Source: Gammaproteobacteria bacterium RIFCSPHIGHO2_12_FULL_63_22 (GTDB taxonomy: Bacteria; Pseudomonadota; Gammaproteobacteria; Xanthomonadales; Xanthomonadaceae). Taken from it: a stretch of 64,000 bases of DNA. Shown here piece by piece: positions 1 to 9,805 of the stretch (its first letter is position 1; every line of letters starts with the position of its first letter). The position numbers were made by a program, and so were the translations under genes. Under the pieces are notes generated by a model. It was not told the DNA's origin. It saw nothing but the letters and a program-made list of their open reading frames with translations, and ran no database searches. The DNA lies in NCBI GenBank assembly GCA_001801685.1, contig MGYJ01000078.1, positions 124,001-188,000 on the forward strand. The letters run 5' to 3'.

Positions 1-1542
1 ACCCTTCCTCGAATCGCAGTCGCTTTTTCGACCGTTGGCCTGGCGGGCCTGATCTTCATCCAGATGCACGACACGGCGAACGCCACGCCCGGCTCCGGCG
101 GCCAGGCGCTGGTCGCGCAAACCGTCAGCACCACTGCGGCGCCGCCGCTGGTCAACCTTCCCGATTTCTCGCGACTTGTGGACCAAGCCGGTCCTGCAGT
201 GGTCAACATCGAATCGATCATGGGCAAGGCCAACGCCGGCCGCACCCTCCAGTTCGGTCCCGGCGCCGGTGAGGATTCACCGCAAGCGCCCGGCCAGGAG
301 GAGATGCCCGAATTCTTCCGCCGCTTCTTCGACCAGCCTGGCAGCCCGGGCAGGCCGATGCCCCAGCAGCCGCGTGGCGGCACGTCCTTCGGCAGTGGGT
401 TCATCATCTCGGCTGACGGTTTCGTGTTGACCAATCACCACGTCATCGATGGCGCGAGCGAAGTCATCGTGCACCTGGCCGATCGCCGCGAGTTGAAGGC
501 CAAGGTGATCGGCAGCGATCCCAATTCCGATATCGCAGTGCTCAAGATCGAAGCCCGGAACCTGCCGGTACTGCGCCTGAGCGACTCGCGCAACCTCAAG
601 CCCGGGCAGTGGGTGCTGGCGATCGGTTCTCCGTTCGGGTTCGATCATTCGGTGACCGCTGGCGTGGTCAGCGGCCTGGGCCGGCCGAGCATGGACAATG
701 CCCAGCGCTACGTGCCCTTCATCCAGACCGATGTCGCGATCAACCGCGGTAACTCGGGCGGCCCGCTGCTCAACACCAGTGGCGAAGTGGTCGGCATCAA
801 TTCCCAGATCTTCAGCAATTCCGGCGGCTACATGGGCGTCAGCTTCGCGATCCCGATCGAGGTCGCGATGAACTCCGTCCGCCAGATCCAGAAGACCGGC
901 AAGGTAGCGCGCGGCCAGTTGGGTGTGCAGGTGGGCGACGTGCAACGCGAGCAGATGGAAGAATTGGGCCTGACCCGGGCCGGCGGCGCCTTCGTTGGCG
1001 CCGTGCAGAACGACAGCGCCGCTGCGAAGGCAGGCATCCGGGCCGGCGACGTGATCGTCGCCTTCAACGGCAAGGAGATCGTCAGTTCCTCCGACCTGCC
1101 GCCGCTGGTCGGCGCGATGCCGCCCGGCAGCCGCGCCAACGTCCAGCTGCTGCGCGATGGCAAGAACCTGGATGTGGTGGTGGTGCTGAGCCCGCTGGAC
1201 GAGTCGGTCGCCTCCAACGACCGCACCGAGCCACGGGCCACGCCCTCGCCAGGTGCCGACCTGAATCGGGTGGGCATTGTTGTTGCGGAAATCGATCCGG
1301 CCACGCGCTCGCGGCTCGGCCTGAAGGTTGGCGAAGGCGTGCGGATAAGCCGCGTAGCCAGCCTGGCCGCCCGCCAGGCCGGCCTGACCCCTGGGGACGT
1401 GATCCTGCAGGTGGGCAAGACCAACGTCGGCAGCGCGGCCCAGTTCGAGTCCGCGATCAAGGGCTTCAAGCCGGGCGATCGCGTGCGGCTGTTGGTGCGC
1501 AACGAGCAGAGCACCGGGCTGGTGACCATTCCGGCTTCATGA
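1..1542 (+). CDS. mucD: DegP/DegQ-family periplasmic serine protease MucD (5' end outside window)
   Basis: Periplasmic HtrA-type serine protease that degrades misfolded envelope proteins. The frame is open to base 1 and encodes a hydrophobic stretch before the first ATG at 64, so the true start and part of the signal sequence lie upstream. Counting from that ATG, the catalytic triad is H126 (TNHHV), D156 (SDIAVLK) and S231 (GNSGGPL). A trypsin-like domain is followed by two PDZ domains (about residues 290-370 and 400-490). In Xanthomonadales and Pseudomonas this gene usually closes an rpoE-anti-sigma-mucD cluster and sits before lepA, as here. The protease family is certain; MucD rather than another DegQ paralogue is inferred from position. 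Confidence 0.93.
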   Translation, partial: TLPRIAVAFSTVGLAGLIFIQMHDTANATPGSGGQALVAQTVSTTAAPPLVNLPDFSRLVDQAGPAVVNIESIMGKANAGRTLQFGPGAGEDSPQAPGQEEMPEFFRRFFDQPGSPGRPMPQQPRGGTSFGSGFIISADGFVLTNHHVIDGASEVIVHLADRRELKAKVIGSDPNSDIAVLKIEARNLPVLRLSDSRNLKPGQWVLAIGSPFGFDHSVTAGVVSGLGRPSMDNAQRYVPFIQTDVAINRGNSGGPLLNTSGEVVGINSQIFSNSGGYMGVSFAIPIEVAMNSVRQIQKTGKVARGQLGVQVGDVQREQMEELGLTRAGGAFVGAVQNDSAAAKAGIRAGDVIVAFNGKEIVSSSDLPPLVGAMPPGSRANVQLLRDGKNLDVVVVLSPLDESVASNDRTEPRATPSPGADLNRVGIVVAEIDPATRSRLGLKVGEGVRISRVASLAARQAGLTPGDVILQVGKTNVGSAAQFESAIKGFKPGDRVRLLVRNEQSTGLVTIPAS

Positions 1543-1566
1543 GGGTCTAGGCGGCAGATCCCCGGC

Positions 1567-1610
1567 CAGCCTGTTCAGGGCAGGCTGTGTCCGGGGGCCT
1601 GTGCGATAAT
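1567..1610 (+). promoter_or_regulatory. Hairpin and possible -10 element upstream of lepA
   Basis: CAGCCTG (1567-1573) and CAGGCTG (1581-1587) form a perfect 7-bp inverted repeat with a 7-nt loop. No U-tract follows, so it is not a convincing intrinsic terminator. GATAAT at 1605-1610 resembles a -10 box, with start of transcription expected near 1617. No good -35 is visible, so this is only a candidate lepA promoter. Confidence 0.3.
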
Positions 1611-1648
1611 GCCGTGTTCACATCGACAGACGGCCTCGCGCCGCCCCC

Positions 1649-3442
1649 ATGCAGCACATCCGAAACTTTTCAATCATCGCCCACGTCGACCACGGCAAAT
1701 CAACGCTCGCTGACCGGATCATCCAGATCTGCGGCGGCCTCGAGGCCCGGGAAATGGAAGCGCAGGTCCTCGATTCCAATCCGATCGAGCGCGAGCGCGG
1801 CATCACCATCAAGGCCCAGTCGGTCTCCTTGCCCTATACGGCGAAGGACGGCCAGGTCTACCAGCTGAACTTCATCGACACACCCGGCCACGTGGACTTC
1901 AGTTATGAAGTTTCGCGATCGCTCGCTGCCTGCGAAGGCGCGCTGCTGGTGGTGGACGCGGCGCAAGGCGTCGAGGCGCAATCGGTCGCCAACTGCTACA
2001 CGGCCGTCGAGCAAGGCCTGGAGGTCGTGCCGGTCATCAACAAGATCGACCTGCCGACGGCCGACGTTGAAAAGGTGAAGAAGGAAATCGAGGCCGTGAT
2101 CGGCATCCACGCCGACGACGCGGTCGCCATCAGCGCCAAGACCGGCCTGGGCGTGATCGACGTGCTCGAGGCGATCGTGCACCGGATCCCGGCGCCGACG
2201 CCGCGCGGCAGCGACAAGCTGCAGGCGCTGATCATCGATTCGTGGTTCGACAATTACCTCGGCGTGGTTTCGCTGGTGCGCGTGATGCAGGGCGAAATCA
2301 AGCCCGGCGACAAGATCCTGGTGATGACCACTGGCCGTGTGCACCAAGTCGATGCGGTGGGCGTATTCACGCCCAAGCGCAAGGAGTTGGCCAAGCTTGG
2401 CGCCGGTGAAGTGGGCTGGCTGAATGCCTCGATCAAGGACGTGCATGGCGCGCCGGTCGGCGACACGCTGACGCTCGCCAGCAATCCGGCGACCGAAGCG
2501 CTACCGGGCTTCCAGAAGATGCAGTCGCGCGTTTTCGCCGGCTTGTTCCCGGTCGATGCCGAGGATTACACGGCCCTGCGCGAGGCGCTCGACAAGCTCA
2601 AGCTCAACGACGCAGCGCTGAATTTCGAGCCGGAAAGCTCCGAGGCGATGGGCTTCGGCTTCCGCTGCGGGTTCCTGGGCATGCTGCACATGGAGATCGT
2701 GCAGGAGCGCCTGGAGCGCGAGTACGACCTGAACCTGATCAGCACCGCGCCGACGGTGATCTACGAAGTGCTCAAGACCGACGGCAGCATCCTGCCGCTG
2801 GACAACCCGGCCAAGCTGCCGTCGCTCAACATGATCCAGGAAATTCGCGAGCCGATCATCCACGCGACCATCCTGACTCCGCCCGATTACGTCGGCGCGG
2901 TTATCAAGCTGTGCGAGGAAAAGCGCGGTTCGCAGCAGAGCATCAACTACCTCGGCAGCCAGGTGCAGATCAATTACGAACTGCCGATGGCCGAAGTGGT
3001 GATGGACTTCTTCGACAAGCTCAAGTCGGTGTCGCGTGGTTATGCCTCGCTCGACTACCACTTCCTTCGCTTCGAGGCCGGTCCGTTCGTGCGCGTGGAT
3101 GTGCTGATCAACGGCGATCGCGTGGATGCGATGTCCATGATCCTGCACCGTGCCCATTCCGACCGCCGCGGCCGCGAGCTGTGCGAGAAGATGAAGGACC
3201 TGATTCCGCGGCAGATGTTCGACGTGGCCATCCAGGCTGCGGTCGGCGCGCAGGTCATCGCGCGCTCGACGGTGAAGGCCATGCGCAAGAACGTGCTGGC
3301 CAAGTGCTACGGCGGCGACGCCACGCGCAAGAAGAAGCTGCTCGAGAAGCAGAAGAAAGGCAAGAAGCGCATGAAGCAGTTCGGCAAGGTCGAGATTCCG
3401 CAGGAAGCCTTCCTTGCCGTGCTGCAGAGCGACAGCAAATAA
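1649..3442 (+). CDS. lepA: Elongation factor 4 (LepA), ribosome-binding GTPase
   Basis: Translational GTPase that binds the ribosome and back-translocates or remodels stalled elongation complexes. At 597 aa it has the family's normal length. The P-loop is AHVDHGKST (residues 11-19), the switch-II motif is DTPGHVDF and the guanine-specificity motif is NKID. The C-terminal LepA-specific domain is rich in lysine near its end ([20 protein letters not shown]). It is the first gene of a same-strand lepA-lepB-DUF4845-rnc-era-recO series, with 24 bases to lepB. Confidence 0.98.
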   Translation: MQHIRNFSIIAHVDHGKSTLADRIIQICGGLEAREMEAQVLDSNPIERERGITIKAQSVSLPYTAKDGQVYQLNFIDTPGHVDFSYEVSRSLAACEGALLVVDAAQGVEAQSVANCYTAVEQGLEVVPVINKIDLPTADVEKVKKEIEAVIGIHADDAVAISAKTGLGVIDVLEAIVHRIPAPTPRGSDKLQALIIDSWFDNYLGVVSLVRVMQGEIKPGDKILVMTTGRVHQVDAVGVFTPKRKELAKLGAGEVGWLNASIKDVHGAPVGDTLTLASNPATEALPGFQKMQSRVFAGLFPVDAEDYTALREALDKLKLNDAALNFEPESSEAMGFGFRCGFLGMLHMEIVQERLEREYDLNLISTAPTVIYEVLKTDGSILPLDNPAKLPSLNMIQEIREPIIHATILTPPDYVGAVIKLCEEKRGSQQSINYLGSQVQINYELPMAEVVMDFFDKLKSVSRGYASLDYHFLRFEAGPFVRVDVLINGDRVDAMSMILHRAHSDRRGRELCEKMKDLIPRQMFDVAIQAAVGAQVIARSTVKAMRKNVLAKCYGGDATRKKKLLEKQKKGKKRMKQFGKVEIPQEAFLAVLQSDSK

Positions 3443-3466
3443 TCAACGCAGCCAGGATGGACGCCC

Positions 3467-4279
3467 GTGAAACTTGATTTCGCCCTGATTCTGACCGTGC
3501 TGTCCGCCCTCACCGGGATGGTGTGGCTGGCCGATCGCCTGTTCTTCGCCAAGCACCGCACGATGATGGTGAAGGACGGCGAAGAAGTCGCCGAGCCGGT
3601 GATCGTGGATTACTCGCGTTCCCTGTTCCCGGTGCTGTTCTTCGTGCTGGTGCTGCGTTCGTTCCTGGCCGAGCCCTTCCGTATCCCGTCCGAGTCGATG
3701 ATGCCGAACCTGCTGGTCGGCGATTTCATCCTGGTCAACAAATACGACTACGGCCTGCGCGTGCCGGTGATCAACCGCAAGTTCATCGCCAACGGCGAGC
3801 CCAAGCGCGGCGACGTGGCGGTGTTCCGATTCCCCGGCCGCGACGTGGGCGACCCGGAAACCGGCACCGACTACATCAAGCGCATCGTCGGCCTGCCGGG
3901 CGACACCGTGGAAGTTTCCGAAGACCGCGTCACCATCAATGGCGAACCGGTCGCCTACCAGACCGACGGCGTGTTCGTCGGCACCGGTTCGGCGCTGGAC
4001 AACAGCGGTACGGATGTCGTGACCGAGCAGCTTCCGGGCCGCCCGCACACCATCCTGGACTTGCCTGGCAGCCCCTTCCTGCCCGGTCGCTGGGTGGTGC
4101 CTGAAGGCCAGTATTTCGCCATGGGCGACAACCGCGACCACAGCGCCGACAGCCGGGATTGGGGCTTCGTCCCCGAGGAAAACCTGGTCGGGCGCGCTAT
4201 GATCATCTGGCTTAACTGCGAAGGCTGGCTCTGTTCGAATGGCTTCGACTATTCCAGAATCGGCGATACCATCAACTGA
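3467..4279 (+). CDS. lepB: Signal peptidase I
   Basis: Inner-membrane serine/lysine peptidase that removes signal peptides from Sec and Tat exported proteins. The GTG at 3467 is taken as start; it follows an AGGA element and gives a 270-aa product beginning with a hydrophobic segment. A second membrane segment lies near residues 50-65. Catalytic S77 is in the SESM box and K138 in YIKRIVGLPGD. The later GDNRDHSADSRDWG box is also present. It sits between lepA and a small DUF4845 gene, the usual order in Xanthomonadales and Pseudomonas. Confidence 0.97.
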   Translation: MKLDFALILTVLSALTGMVWLADRLFFAKHRTMMVKDGEEVAEPVIVDYSRSLFPVLFFVLVLRSFLAEPFRIPSESMMPNLLVGDFILVNKYDYGLRVPVINRKFIANGEPKRGDVAVFRFPGRDVGDPETGTDYIKRIVGLPGDTVEVSEDRVTINGEPVAYQTDGVFVGTGSALDNSGTDVVTEQLPGRPHTILDLPGSPFLPGRWVVPEGQYFAMGDNRDHSADSRDWGFVPEENLVGRAMIIWLNCEGWLCSNGFDYSRIGDTIN

Positions 4280-4329
4280 ACGCGGCCCCGCGGGCGGGCC
4301 GAGCCACGATAGCAGCCAAGGGGAAAGTC

Positions 4330-4725
4330 ATGAACGTCGTCGCCAGCAAGCGCAAGCAAAGCGGAATCACGCTCGTCGGTTTCATCATCGTCATGGTGGT
4401 GGCTGGCTTCTTTGCCTACATGGGCATGATCCTGGGGCCGGCCTACAGCGAGTACTACGGCGTCGTGAAGGCAGTCAACTTCGTCGCTGGCGAAGCCACG
4501 CCCAACACCACCGACTTCGAGTCGCTGCGAAAGGGCCTCGATCGCCAATTCAACGTTGGCTACGTCGAGTCGGTCACCGGCAAGGACGCAAAACTCATTC
4601 GCGACAAGACCGGCAACATCCTGTCCATGACCTACGAAGTGCGCAAGCCCTTCCTCTACAACATTGACTTCGTGGTCAAGTTCTCCCACGCCCAGCCTTT
4701 GGGAAGCAAGACTGCCGGTGACTGA
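4330..4725 (+). CDS. DUF4845 small membrane-anchored protein
   Basis: A 131-aa protein of unknown function. A single N-terminal membrane segment (about residues 12-35, [20 protein letters not shown]) follows a short basic stretch and resembles a type IV pilin-like anchor. The remaining roughly 95 residues would face the periplasm. A strong ribosome-binding site (AAGGGGAAAG) precedes the ATG. Its stop overlaps the GTG of rnc by 8 bases, suggesting translational coupling. A DUF4845 protein between lepB and rnc is a conserved arrangement in gammaproteobacteria, but its role is not known to me. Confidence 0.88.
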   Translation: MNVVASKRKQSGITLVGFIIVMVVAGFFAYMGMILGPAYSEYYGVVKAVNFVAGEATPNTTDFESLRKGLDRQFNVGYVESVTGKDAKLIRDKTGNILSMTYEVRKPFLYNIDFVVKFSHAQPLGSKTAGD

Positions 4726-5377
4726 TAGTTTCGGTCATCCGTTTCGCGACCCCGGCCTGTTGCGGCAGGCGCTTCGCCACCGCAGCGCCGGGGTTCCGCA
4801 CAACGAGCGCATGGAATTCCTTGGCGATGCGTTGGTGAACCTGATTGTCGCCGAGGCCCTGCACGATCGCTGGCCCAAGGCCGATGAAGGCGCGCTCACC
4901 CGGGCTCGCGCCAGCCTGGTCCGTGAATCCACCCTCGCTACCATCGCCCGTAGCCTGGGGCTGGGCGACCGGCTGGAACTCGGTACGGGCGAGCTGAAGA
5001 CCGGCGGGCACCGTCGCGACTCGATCCTGGCCGATGCCCTGGAGGCGCTGGTCGGCGCGATCCACCTCGATGCCGGCTTCGAGGCCTGCCGCGAACGCGT
5101 CTTGCCCTGGTTCGAGCCGCTGATCGACCAGTTGCCCATCGGCAAGGTCGAGAAGGATGCCAAGACCCGGCTGCAGGAATGGCTGCAGGCCCGGCAGTCG
5201 CCTCGGCCCGACTACACCCTGATAGATGCCTCCGGCGAGGAACACGCGCGCACCTTCCGCGTGTCCTGCCGCGTGGGCGAACCTGAAACCGAAGCGACCG
5301 GCGAGGGCAGTTCGATGCGCTCGGCCGAACAGGCGGCCGCAGCCGCCGTGCTTGACCAACTGGAGTTGATCCGATGA
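4718..5377 (+). CDS. rnc: Ribonuclease III
   Basis: Double-strand-specific endoribonuclease that processes rRNA precursors and some mRNAs. The start is placed at GTG 4718, giving VTDSFGHPF and a 219-aa protein; a longer in-frame ATG at 4664 would lie inside the DUF4845 gene and adds no RNase III sequence. The signature [11 protein letters not shown] and the second acidic box [16 protein letters not shown] carry the metal-binding acidic residues. The C-terminal 70 residues form a double-stranded RNA-binding domain. Its stop overlaps the era start by four bases (ATGA). Confidence 0.97.
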   Translation: MTDSFGHPFRDPGLLRQALRHRSAGVPHNERMEFLGDALVNLIVAEALHDRWPKADEGALTRARASLVRESTLATIARSLGLGDRLELGTGELKTGGHRRDSILADALEALVGAIHLDAGFEACRERVLPWFEPLIDQLPIGKVEKDAKTRLQEWLQARQSPRPDYTLIDASGEEHARTFRVSCRVGEPETEATGEGSSMRSAEQAAAAAVLDQLELIR

Positions 5378-6270
5378 CTGCCGCCCCCTACCGTGCCGGC
5401 ACCATCGCGGTGGTCGGCCGACCCAACGTCGGCAAGTCCACGCTGATCAATTCCCTGGTGGGCGCGAAGGTGAGCATCGTCTCGCCGCGTCCGCAAACCA
5501 CGCGGCACCGCCTGCTTGGCATCGCCACCTTCCCGGAAGGCCAGTTGATGCTGGTGGACACGCCCGGCATCCACGGCAACCAGAAGCGCGCGATGAACCG
5601 CTACATGAATCGCGCCGCGCGCGGCGCCGTGTCCGACGTGGACGCCGCGATCCTGATGATCGAAGCCGGTCGCTGGGTGGAAGACGATGCACTGGCCTAT
5701 TCGGCATTGAAGGAATCGGGCGTGCCTTGCGTGCTGGTCATCAACAAGGTCGACAAGATTCCCGACAAGACCAAATTGTTTCCCTTCATTGCGGAGGTCA
5801 CGACGGGGCGCGAATTCGCGTCCGTGCACCTGATATCGGCGATGAAGCGCAAGGGCACCGAAGTGCTGGTGAAGGACCTCATCGCCATGGTTCCGGAGAG
5901 CGATCCGCATTACGGCGACGATGAGATTACCGACAAAAGCCAACGGTTCCTCGCGGCCGAACTGGTGCGCGAGCAATTGATGCTGCGCCTCGGCGACGAG
6001 CTGCCGTATTCGGCCACGGTCGAGATCGAGAAGTTCGAGGAAGACGGTGCGTTGCTGCGCATTGCCGCCGTGATCTGGCTGGAACGCGAAAGCCAGAAGC
6101 CCATCGTCATCGGCAAGGGCGGCGAGCGCATGAAGGCGATCTCCACCGGCGCGCGGTTGGGCATGGAGCGACTGTTCGACCGGAAGGTCTTCCTGGAAAC
6201 CTGGTGTCGCGTCCGCGAAGGCTGGTCCGACGACGAAGCCGCGCTCAGCCGTTTCGGATACAGCGAATAA
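5374..6270 (+). CDS. era: GTPase Era
   Basis: Essential GTPase that binds the 3' end of 16S rRNA and assists 30S subunit assembly. The 298-aa product has the P-loop GRPNVGKS (about residues 15-22), DTPG, and NKVDKI as G4. A C-terminal KH RNA-binding domain contains [19 protein letters not shown]. It is translationally coupled to rnc by an ATGA overlap, and recO follows after 12 bases. The rnc-era-recO order is conserved across proteobacteria. Confidence 0.98.
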   Translation: MTAAPYRAGTIAVVGRPNVGKSTLINSLVGAKVSIVSPRPQTTRHRLLGIATFPEGQLMLVDTPGIHGNQKRAMNRYMNRAARGAVSDVDAAILMIEAGRWVEDDALAYSALKESGVPCVLVINKVDKIPDKTKLFPFIAEVTTGREFASVHLISAMKRKGTEVLVKDLIAMVPESDPHYGDDEITDKSQRFLAAELVREQLMLRLGDELPYSATVEIEKFEEDGALLRIAAVIWLERESQKPIVIGKGGERMKAISTGARLGMERLFDRKVFLETWCRVREGWSDDEAALSRFGYSE

Positions 6271-6282
6271 GGAAGCGCGCCG

Positions 6283-7005
6283 ATGCGCGTCCTGGGACAG
6301 CAGGCTTTCGTATTGCATGCGCGGCCCTGGCGCGAAACCAGCCTGATCGTTGAACTGCTGACCATGGAACACGGCCGGGTCGGCGTGGTGGCGCGCGGCT
6401 TGAACACACCGAAACGGCACACTCTGAAGGCCGCATTGCAGCCCCTGCAATACATCCGCGTGGATTACCTGCCGCGTGGCGAGTTGGCCCGATTGATACA
6501 GGCCGAAGCGCTCGACGTCGCGCCGGCGCTGACGGGCGATCGGCTGATGGCCGCCTTCTACGTCAACGAATTGCTGCTCAAGCTCACGCCGCGCAACGAT
6601 GCCGCGCCGGCCCTGTTCGAATTGTATGGCCGGGTGCGCGGCGAGTTCGCCGACGCCAGGCGCCTGGCCTGGAACCTGCGCCGCTTCGAACGCGACCTGC
6701 TCGATGCCCTGGGCGTCGGCCTGCCCTGGGACCAGACGGCGGAAGGCGAGAGCGTGCTGGCCGAGCGCCGTTATCGACTCGACCCGGAAGTCGGCCCGGT
6801 GCCGGACGTGCGCCGCGCCGGCGACAGCATCGCCGGCGAAACCTTGCTGAGCCTGGCGGCCGACCAGATGCCCTCGTCGGAAGGGTTGGCGGAGTTGCGC
6901 CGGGCACTGCGGGTCGTGTTGTCGGCGCAGTTGGGTTCAACCGGCTTGCGGTCCTGGGGCTTGCTCGATGAATTGGCCCAGGTGCGACCGCGGCCTCAGG
7001 ACTGA
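6283..7005 (+). CDS. recO: DNA repair protein RecO
   Basis: RecO loads RecA onto SSB-coated single-stranded DNA together with RecR in the RecFOR pathway. The 240-aa protein begins with the characteristic OB-fold region (VLGQQAFVLHARPWRETSLI) and continues into the helical C-terminal domain. No zinc-binding cysteine cluster is visible, as in other gammaproteobacterial RecO proteins. An AAGGA ribosome-binding site precedes the ATG. The 3' end overlaps a convergent gene by 10 bases. Confidence 0.95.
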   Translation: MRVLGQQAFVLHARPWRETSLIVELLTMEHGRVGVVARGLNTPKRHTLKAALQPLQYIRVDYLPRGELARLIQAEALDVAPALTGDRLMAAFYVNELLLKLTPRNDAAPALFELYGRVRGEFADARRLAWNLRRFERDLLDALGVGLPWDQTAEGESVLAERRYRLDPEVGPVPDVRRAGDSIAGETLLSLAADQMPSSEGLAELRRALRVVLSAQLGSTGLRSWGLLDELAQVRPRPQD

Positions 7006-7718
7006 TCGTCCTTCCACGCCAGCGCGTCCTGCGCGGCGAACTCGAACAGCTGTCCCAATTGCGCATCGAGGGGCGATTGCGCGAGTGCGTCCACGGCGCG
7101 GCCCAGTCGCGCGGCGCCGACGAAACCACAACTGGCCTTCAATTTGTGCAGCACCGCCTGCGCGGCCGGCGGGTTTCCCGCGCTGCGCGCGCGCTGCAAT
7201 TCATCGGCCAGGGCAGGCAATTCCGCCTGGAACAGACTGCGCAGTTTCAGCAACGCGGCCCGGTCGCCGCCAATCGCCGACAAGGCCTGCTGCTCGTCCC
7301 AGACCGGCAGCTTTCCGGGCGAAGGTTCACGGATTCCCTGCGGCGCGTGCCCAACCAGGCGTCGCACCGTGGCGCAAAGCAAGGCCACCGACACCGGCTT
7401 GCACAACACTTCGACGAAGCCTGCCTCGCACAATGCATCGAGTTCTTCGCGGGCCGTGCTGGCGGTGACGGCCAGTGCCGTCGTGCCAGCGATCGATCGC
7501 AGCGCGCGCAGGCAATCGATGCCGTCACCGTCAGGCAAATGCGCGTCCACGATCCACAAGTCGTGGCGATGAAGCCGGGCGAGCACGATCGCGCTCGCGA
7601 TGTCGCTGGTCGAATCGACGAGGGCCGGAACACTGCCGAGCGCATCTTCCAGGAAGCTCCGGCTGATCGGATCGTCCTCGACCAGCAACAGTCGCACCGG
7701 CGTTACGGGAAAGCTCAT
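6996..7718 (-). CDS. Orphan response-regulator receiver domain fused to an Hpt domain
   Basis: A 240-aa signalling protein with two domains and no DNA-binding output. The receiver domain (residues 8-125) has the acidic pair D15-D16, phospho-acceptor D58 (IVDAHLPDGDG) and conserved K107. The C-terminal Hpt domain (about 145-235) carries the phosphotransfer histidine H191 in VLHKLKASCGF. Such proteins pass phosphate between a hybrid kinase and another regulator. No histidine kinase is next to it, so its partners are unknown. It is convergent with recO, overlapping by 10 bases, and divergent from the YdbH-like gene. Confidence 0.85.
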   Translation of the reverse strand: MSFPVTPVRLLLVEDDPISRSFLEDALGSVPALVDSTSDIASAIVLARLHRHDLWIVDAHLPDGDGIDCLRALRSIAGTTALAVTASTAREELDALCEAGFVEVLCKPVSVALLCATVRRLVGHAPQGIREPSPGKLPVWDEQQALSAIGGDRAALLKLRSLFQAELPALADELQRARSAGNPPAAQAVLHKLKASCGFVGAARLGRAVDALAQSPLDAQLGQLFEFAAQDALAWKDDQS

Positions 7719-7752
7719 GAAGTGCCCATCGCAAACGGTTTATGCTTGCAGC

Positions 7753-9795
7753 ATGCGCATGGCCGCCGTTTCCATCAAGCTTTGCCTGCTGCTCGCAGTT
7801 TGTGCGGCGTGCGCGGTTTGCGCGATTTCGCCCGTGCGGGCCGAGGTGCTGACAGCGCGCATCGCATCCATCAACACCGGCGCGGGCAGCTTGAAGGACG
7901 TGCAGGTCAGCCTCGATTGGCCGCGGGGTGCGGCCCAGGGCAGGCTGAGCCTCAAGGCGGCCTCGCTCGATTTTCCCTCCTTGTCCTACGACGCCAGCCA
8001 GCTCAGCTGGCAGTGTCCCTTGCTGCGTGCCGCCAATGACGGCTGGAAATGCGATGGCGTGGTGCAGGCGCGCGGCTCGAAGCCGCAGAAGCTGGCCATC
8101 GAGTTTTCTCCCGATGCAACAGTTGCACGACTCGCCATCGGCAACAGCCGCATCGAATATCGCAGTCCGCCCGCGCTGTCCGATCGCCATCGCGTGCAAC
8201 TCGAACGCGTGCCGGTCGCCTGGCTGGGCGCGTTCCTGCGAGGCTTGTGGGCGGAAGGAAAATGGACCAGCGGCCAGCTGGGTGGCAGCGTGGATGTGAT
8301 CAGCCCGGACCAGGGCGCCTTCGAGGTGCGCACCGACTTGCAACTGGCCGACGTCGGGCTCGAAACACCGGACGGCTTGCTCGCTGCGGCGTCAATGAAG
8401 GGCAGGTTGCAGATTGCCTATCGCGAGCTGTCCGGCGCGCGCAGCGTGGACGCACGCGTCACCACCCGTGGCGGCGAACTGCTGTTCGACAGCTTGTATA
8501 CGAAATTTCCATCCAGCCCGGTGCTGATCCACGTGCTCGCCCAACAGGCGCCCAAGGGCTTGTGGAAACTTCCCGACATCGAATGGCAGGACCCCGGCGT
8601 GTTGATGGCGAAGGGAAGCGCGACGCTGGACGCGCAGTCTTCGGTGTCCGACCTGTCGATGCAGCTCGATTTCGGAAACCTGGGCACCGCGCGCGACCGC
8701 TACCTGAGCGGATTCCTCGCACCGGCCGGATTCTCTGATCTGTTGCTCACCGGTGGCATGAAGGCCGAGCTGCAGATGCGCGCAGGACAGTTGGCAGGAT
8801 TCGAAGCGACGATGCGACAGGTCAATGCGGTGGACACCAAGGCGCGTTTCACGCTGGCGGGAATCGACGGCGACTTGCGCTGGACACGCGCAGGCGCGCC
8901 CGTGGCGAGCCGCGTCGGCTGGCACGACGGCGCCATTTTCGGCATCGGCCTGGGCGCTGCCGATTTCCGTTTCAGCAGTGCCAACGGCGAACTCGTGCTG
9001 GGACCGGAAGTCGTGATTCAAGCGCTGAACGGAAAGCTGGTGCTCGATCAGCTTCGTTGGCAAGCGCCGGCTGGCGAGGCTGGCGCGCGATTCCAGTTCG
9101 GCCTGGGCATGCGGGAGCTCGACCTGGCCAGCCTGTCGCAACGCCTGGGTTGGCCGGCATTCACCGGCACCATCAGCGGCAAGATTCCGTCTGCGCGATT
9201 CCAGGACGACCTGCTGACCCTGGACGGCGGCCTGCAGATGAACCTCTTTGGCGGCAACATCAACCTGGCCAAGCTGTCCATGGAACGGCCGTTCGGCGTC
9301 GCGCCCACCCTGTCGGCGGACGTCGTCATCCAGGACATCGACCTCGAACCGATGACCAAGGTCTTTGGCTTTGGCGCGATTACAGGCCGCCTGGATGGCC
9401 GCATCGACGACCTGCGCCTGGTGGACTGGTCGCCGGTAGCATTCGATGCGCGGCTGGAAACCGATCGCGACTGGAAGGGCAAGCGTCGCATCAGCCAGCG
9501 CGCCGTCAATGACATCTCCAGCGTCGGCGGCAGCGGCCTGGCCGGCAGCCTGCAGACCAAGGTATTGAAGGTGTTCGACGACTTCGGCTACGCCCGCATC
9601 GGCCTGGGCTGCAAGTTGAAGGACAATGTCTGCACGATGGAAGGCATCGGTTCAGCCGGCGACGGCTATATCATCGTCGAAGGGGCCGGTCTTCCACGGA
9701 TCCAGGTGGTCGGGTTCCGGCGTCGGGTCGATTGGCCCACGCTGGTAGCGCGACTGCAGGCTGCCACCAGCGGCCAGGCCCCCGTCATCCAATAG
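7753..9795 (+). CDS. AsmA/YdbH-like envelope protein, possible intermembrane lipid-transfer bridge
   Basis: A 680-aa exported protein. The start at ATG 7753 is chosen because it begins a clear signal peptide (SIKLCLLLAVCAACAVCA, cleavage near AEV); the frame also extends upstream over the divergent gene. The body is a long run of amphipathic beta-strand-like segments with Gly/Asp turns, as in AsmA, TamB and YdbH proteins. The next gene, 10 bases downstream, is a DUF1318 (YdbL-like) lipoprotein. In E. coli ydbH, ynbE and ydbL form one operon whose products bridge the membranes for phospholipid homeostasis. That parallel suggests the same role here, but the residue-level assignment to YdbH is tentative. 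Confidence 0.65.
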   Translation: MRMAAVSIKLCLLLAVCAACAVCAISPVRAEVLTARIASINTGAGSLKDVQVSLDWPRGAAQGRLSLKAASLDFPSLSYDASQLSWQCPLLRAANDGWKCDGVVQARGSKPQKLAIEFSPDATVARLAIGNSRIEYRSPPALSDRHRVQLERVPVAWLGAFLRGLWAEGKWTSGQLGGSVDVISPDQGAFEVRTDLQLADVGLETPDGLLAAASMKGRLQIAYRELSGARSVDARVTTRGGELLFDSLYTKFPSSPVLIHVLAQQAPKGLWKLPDIEWQDPGVLMAKGSATLDAQSSVSDLSMQLDFGNLGTARDRYLSGFLAPAGFSDLLLTGGMKAELQMRAGQLAGFEATMRQVNAVDTKARFTLAGIDGDLRWTRAGAPVASRVGWHDGAIFGIGLGAADFRFSSANGELVLGPEVVIQALNGKLVLDQLRWQAPAGEAGARFQFGLGMRELDLASLSQRLGWPAFTGTISGKIPSARFQDDLLTLDGGLQMNLFGGNINLAKLSMERPFGVAPTLSADVVIQDIDLEPMTKVFGFGAITGRLDGRIDDLRLVDWSPVAFDARLETDRDWKGKRRISQRAVNDISSVGGSGLAGSLQTKVLKVFDDFGYARIGLGCKLKDNVCTMEGIGSAGDGYIIVEGAGLPRIQVVGFRRRVDWPTLVARLQAATSGQAPVIQ

Positions 9796-9805
9796 GAGAT
9801 TCCAG

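Noticed and set aside
1567-1587. Intrinsic terminator between mucD and lepA
   Set aside because: The hairpin has no following U-tract; the next bases are GC-rich.
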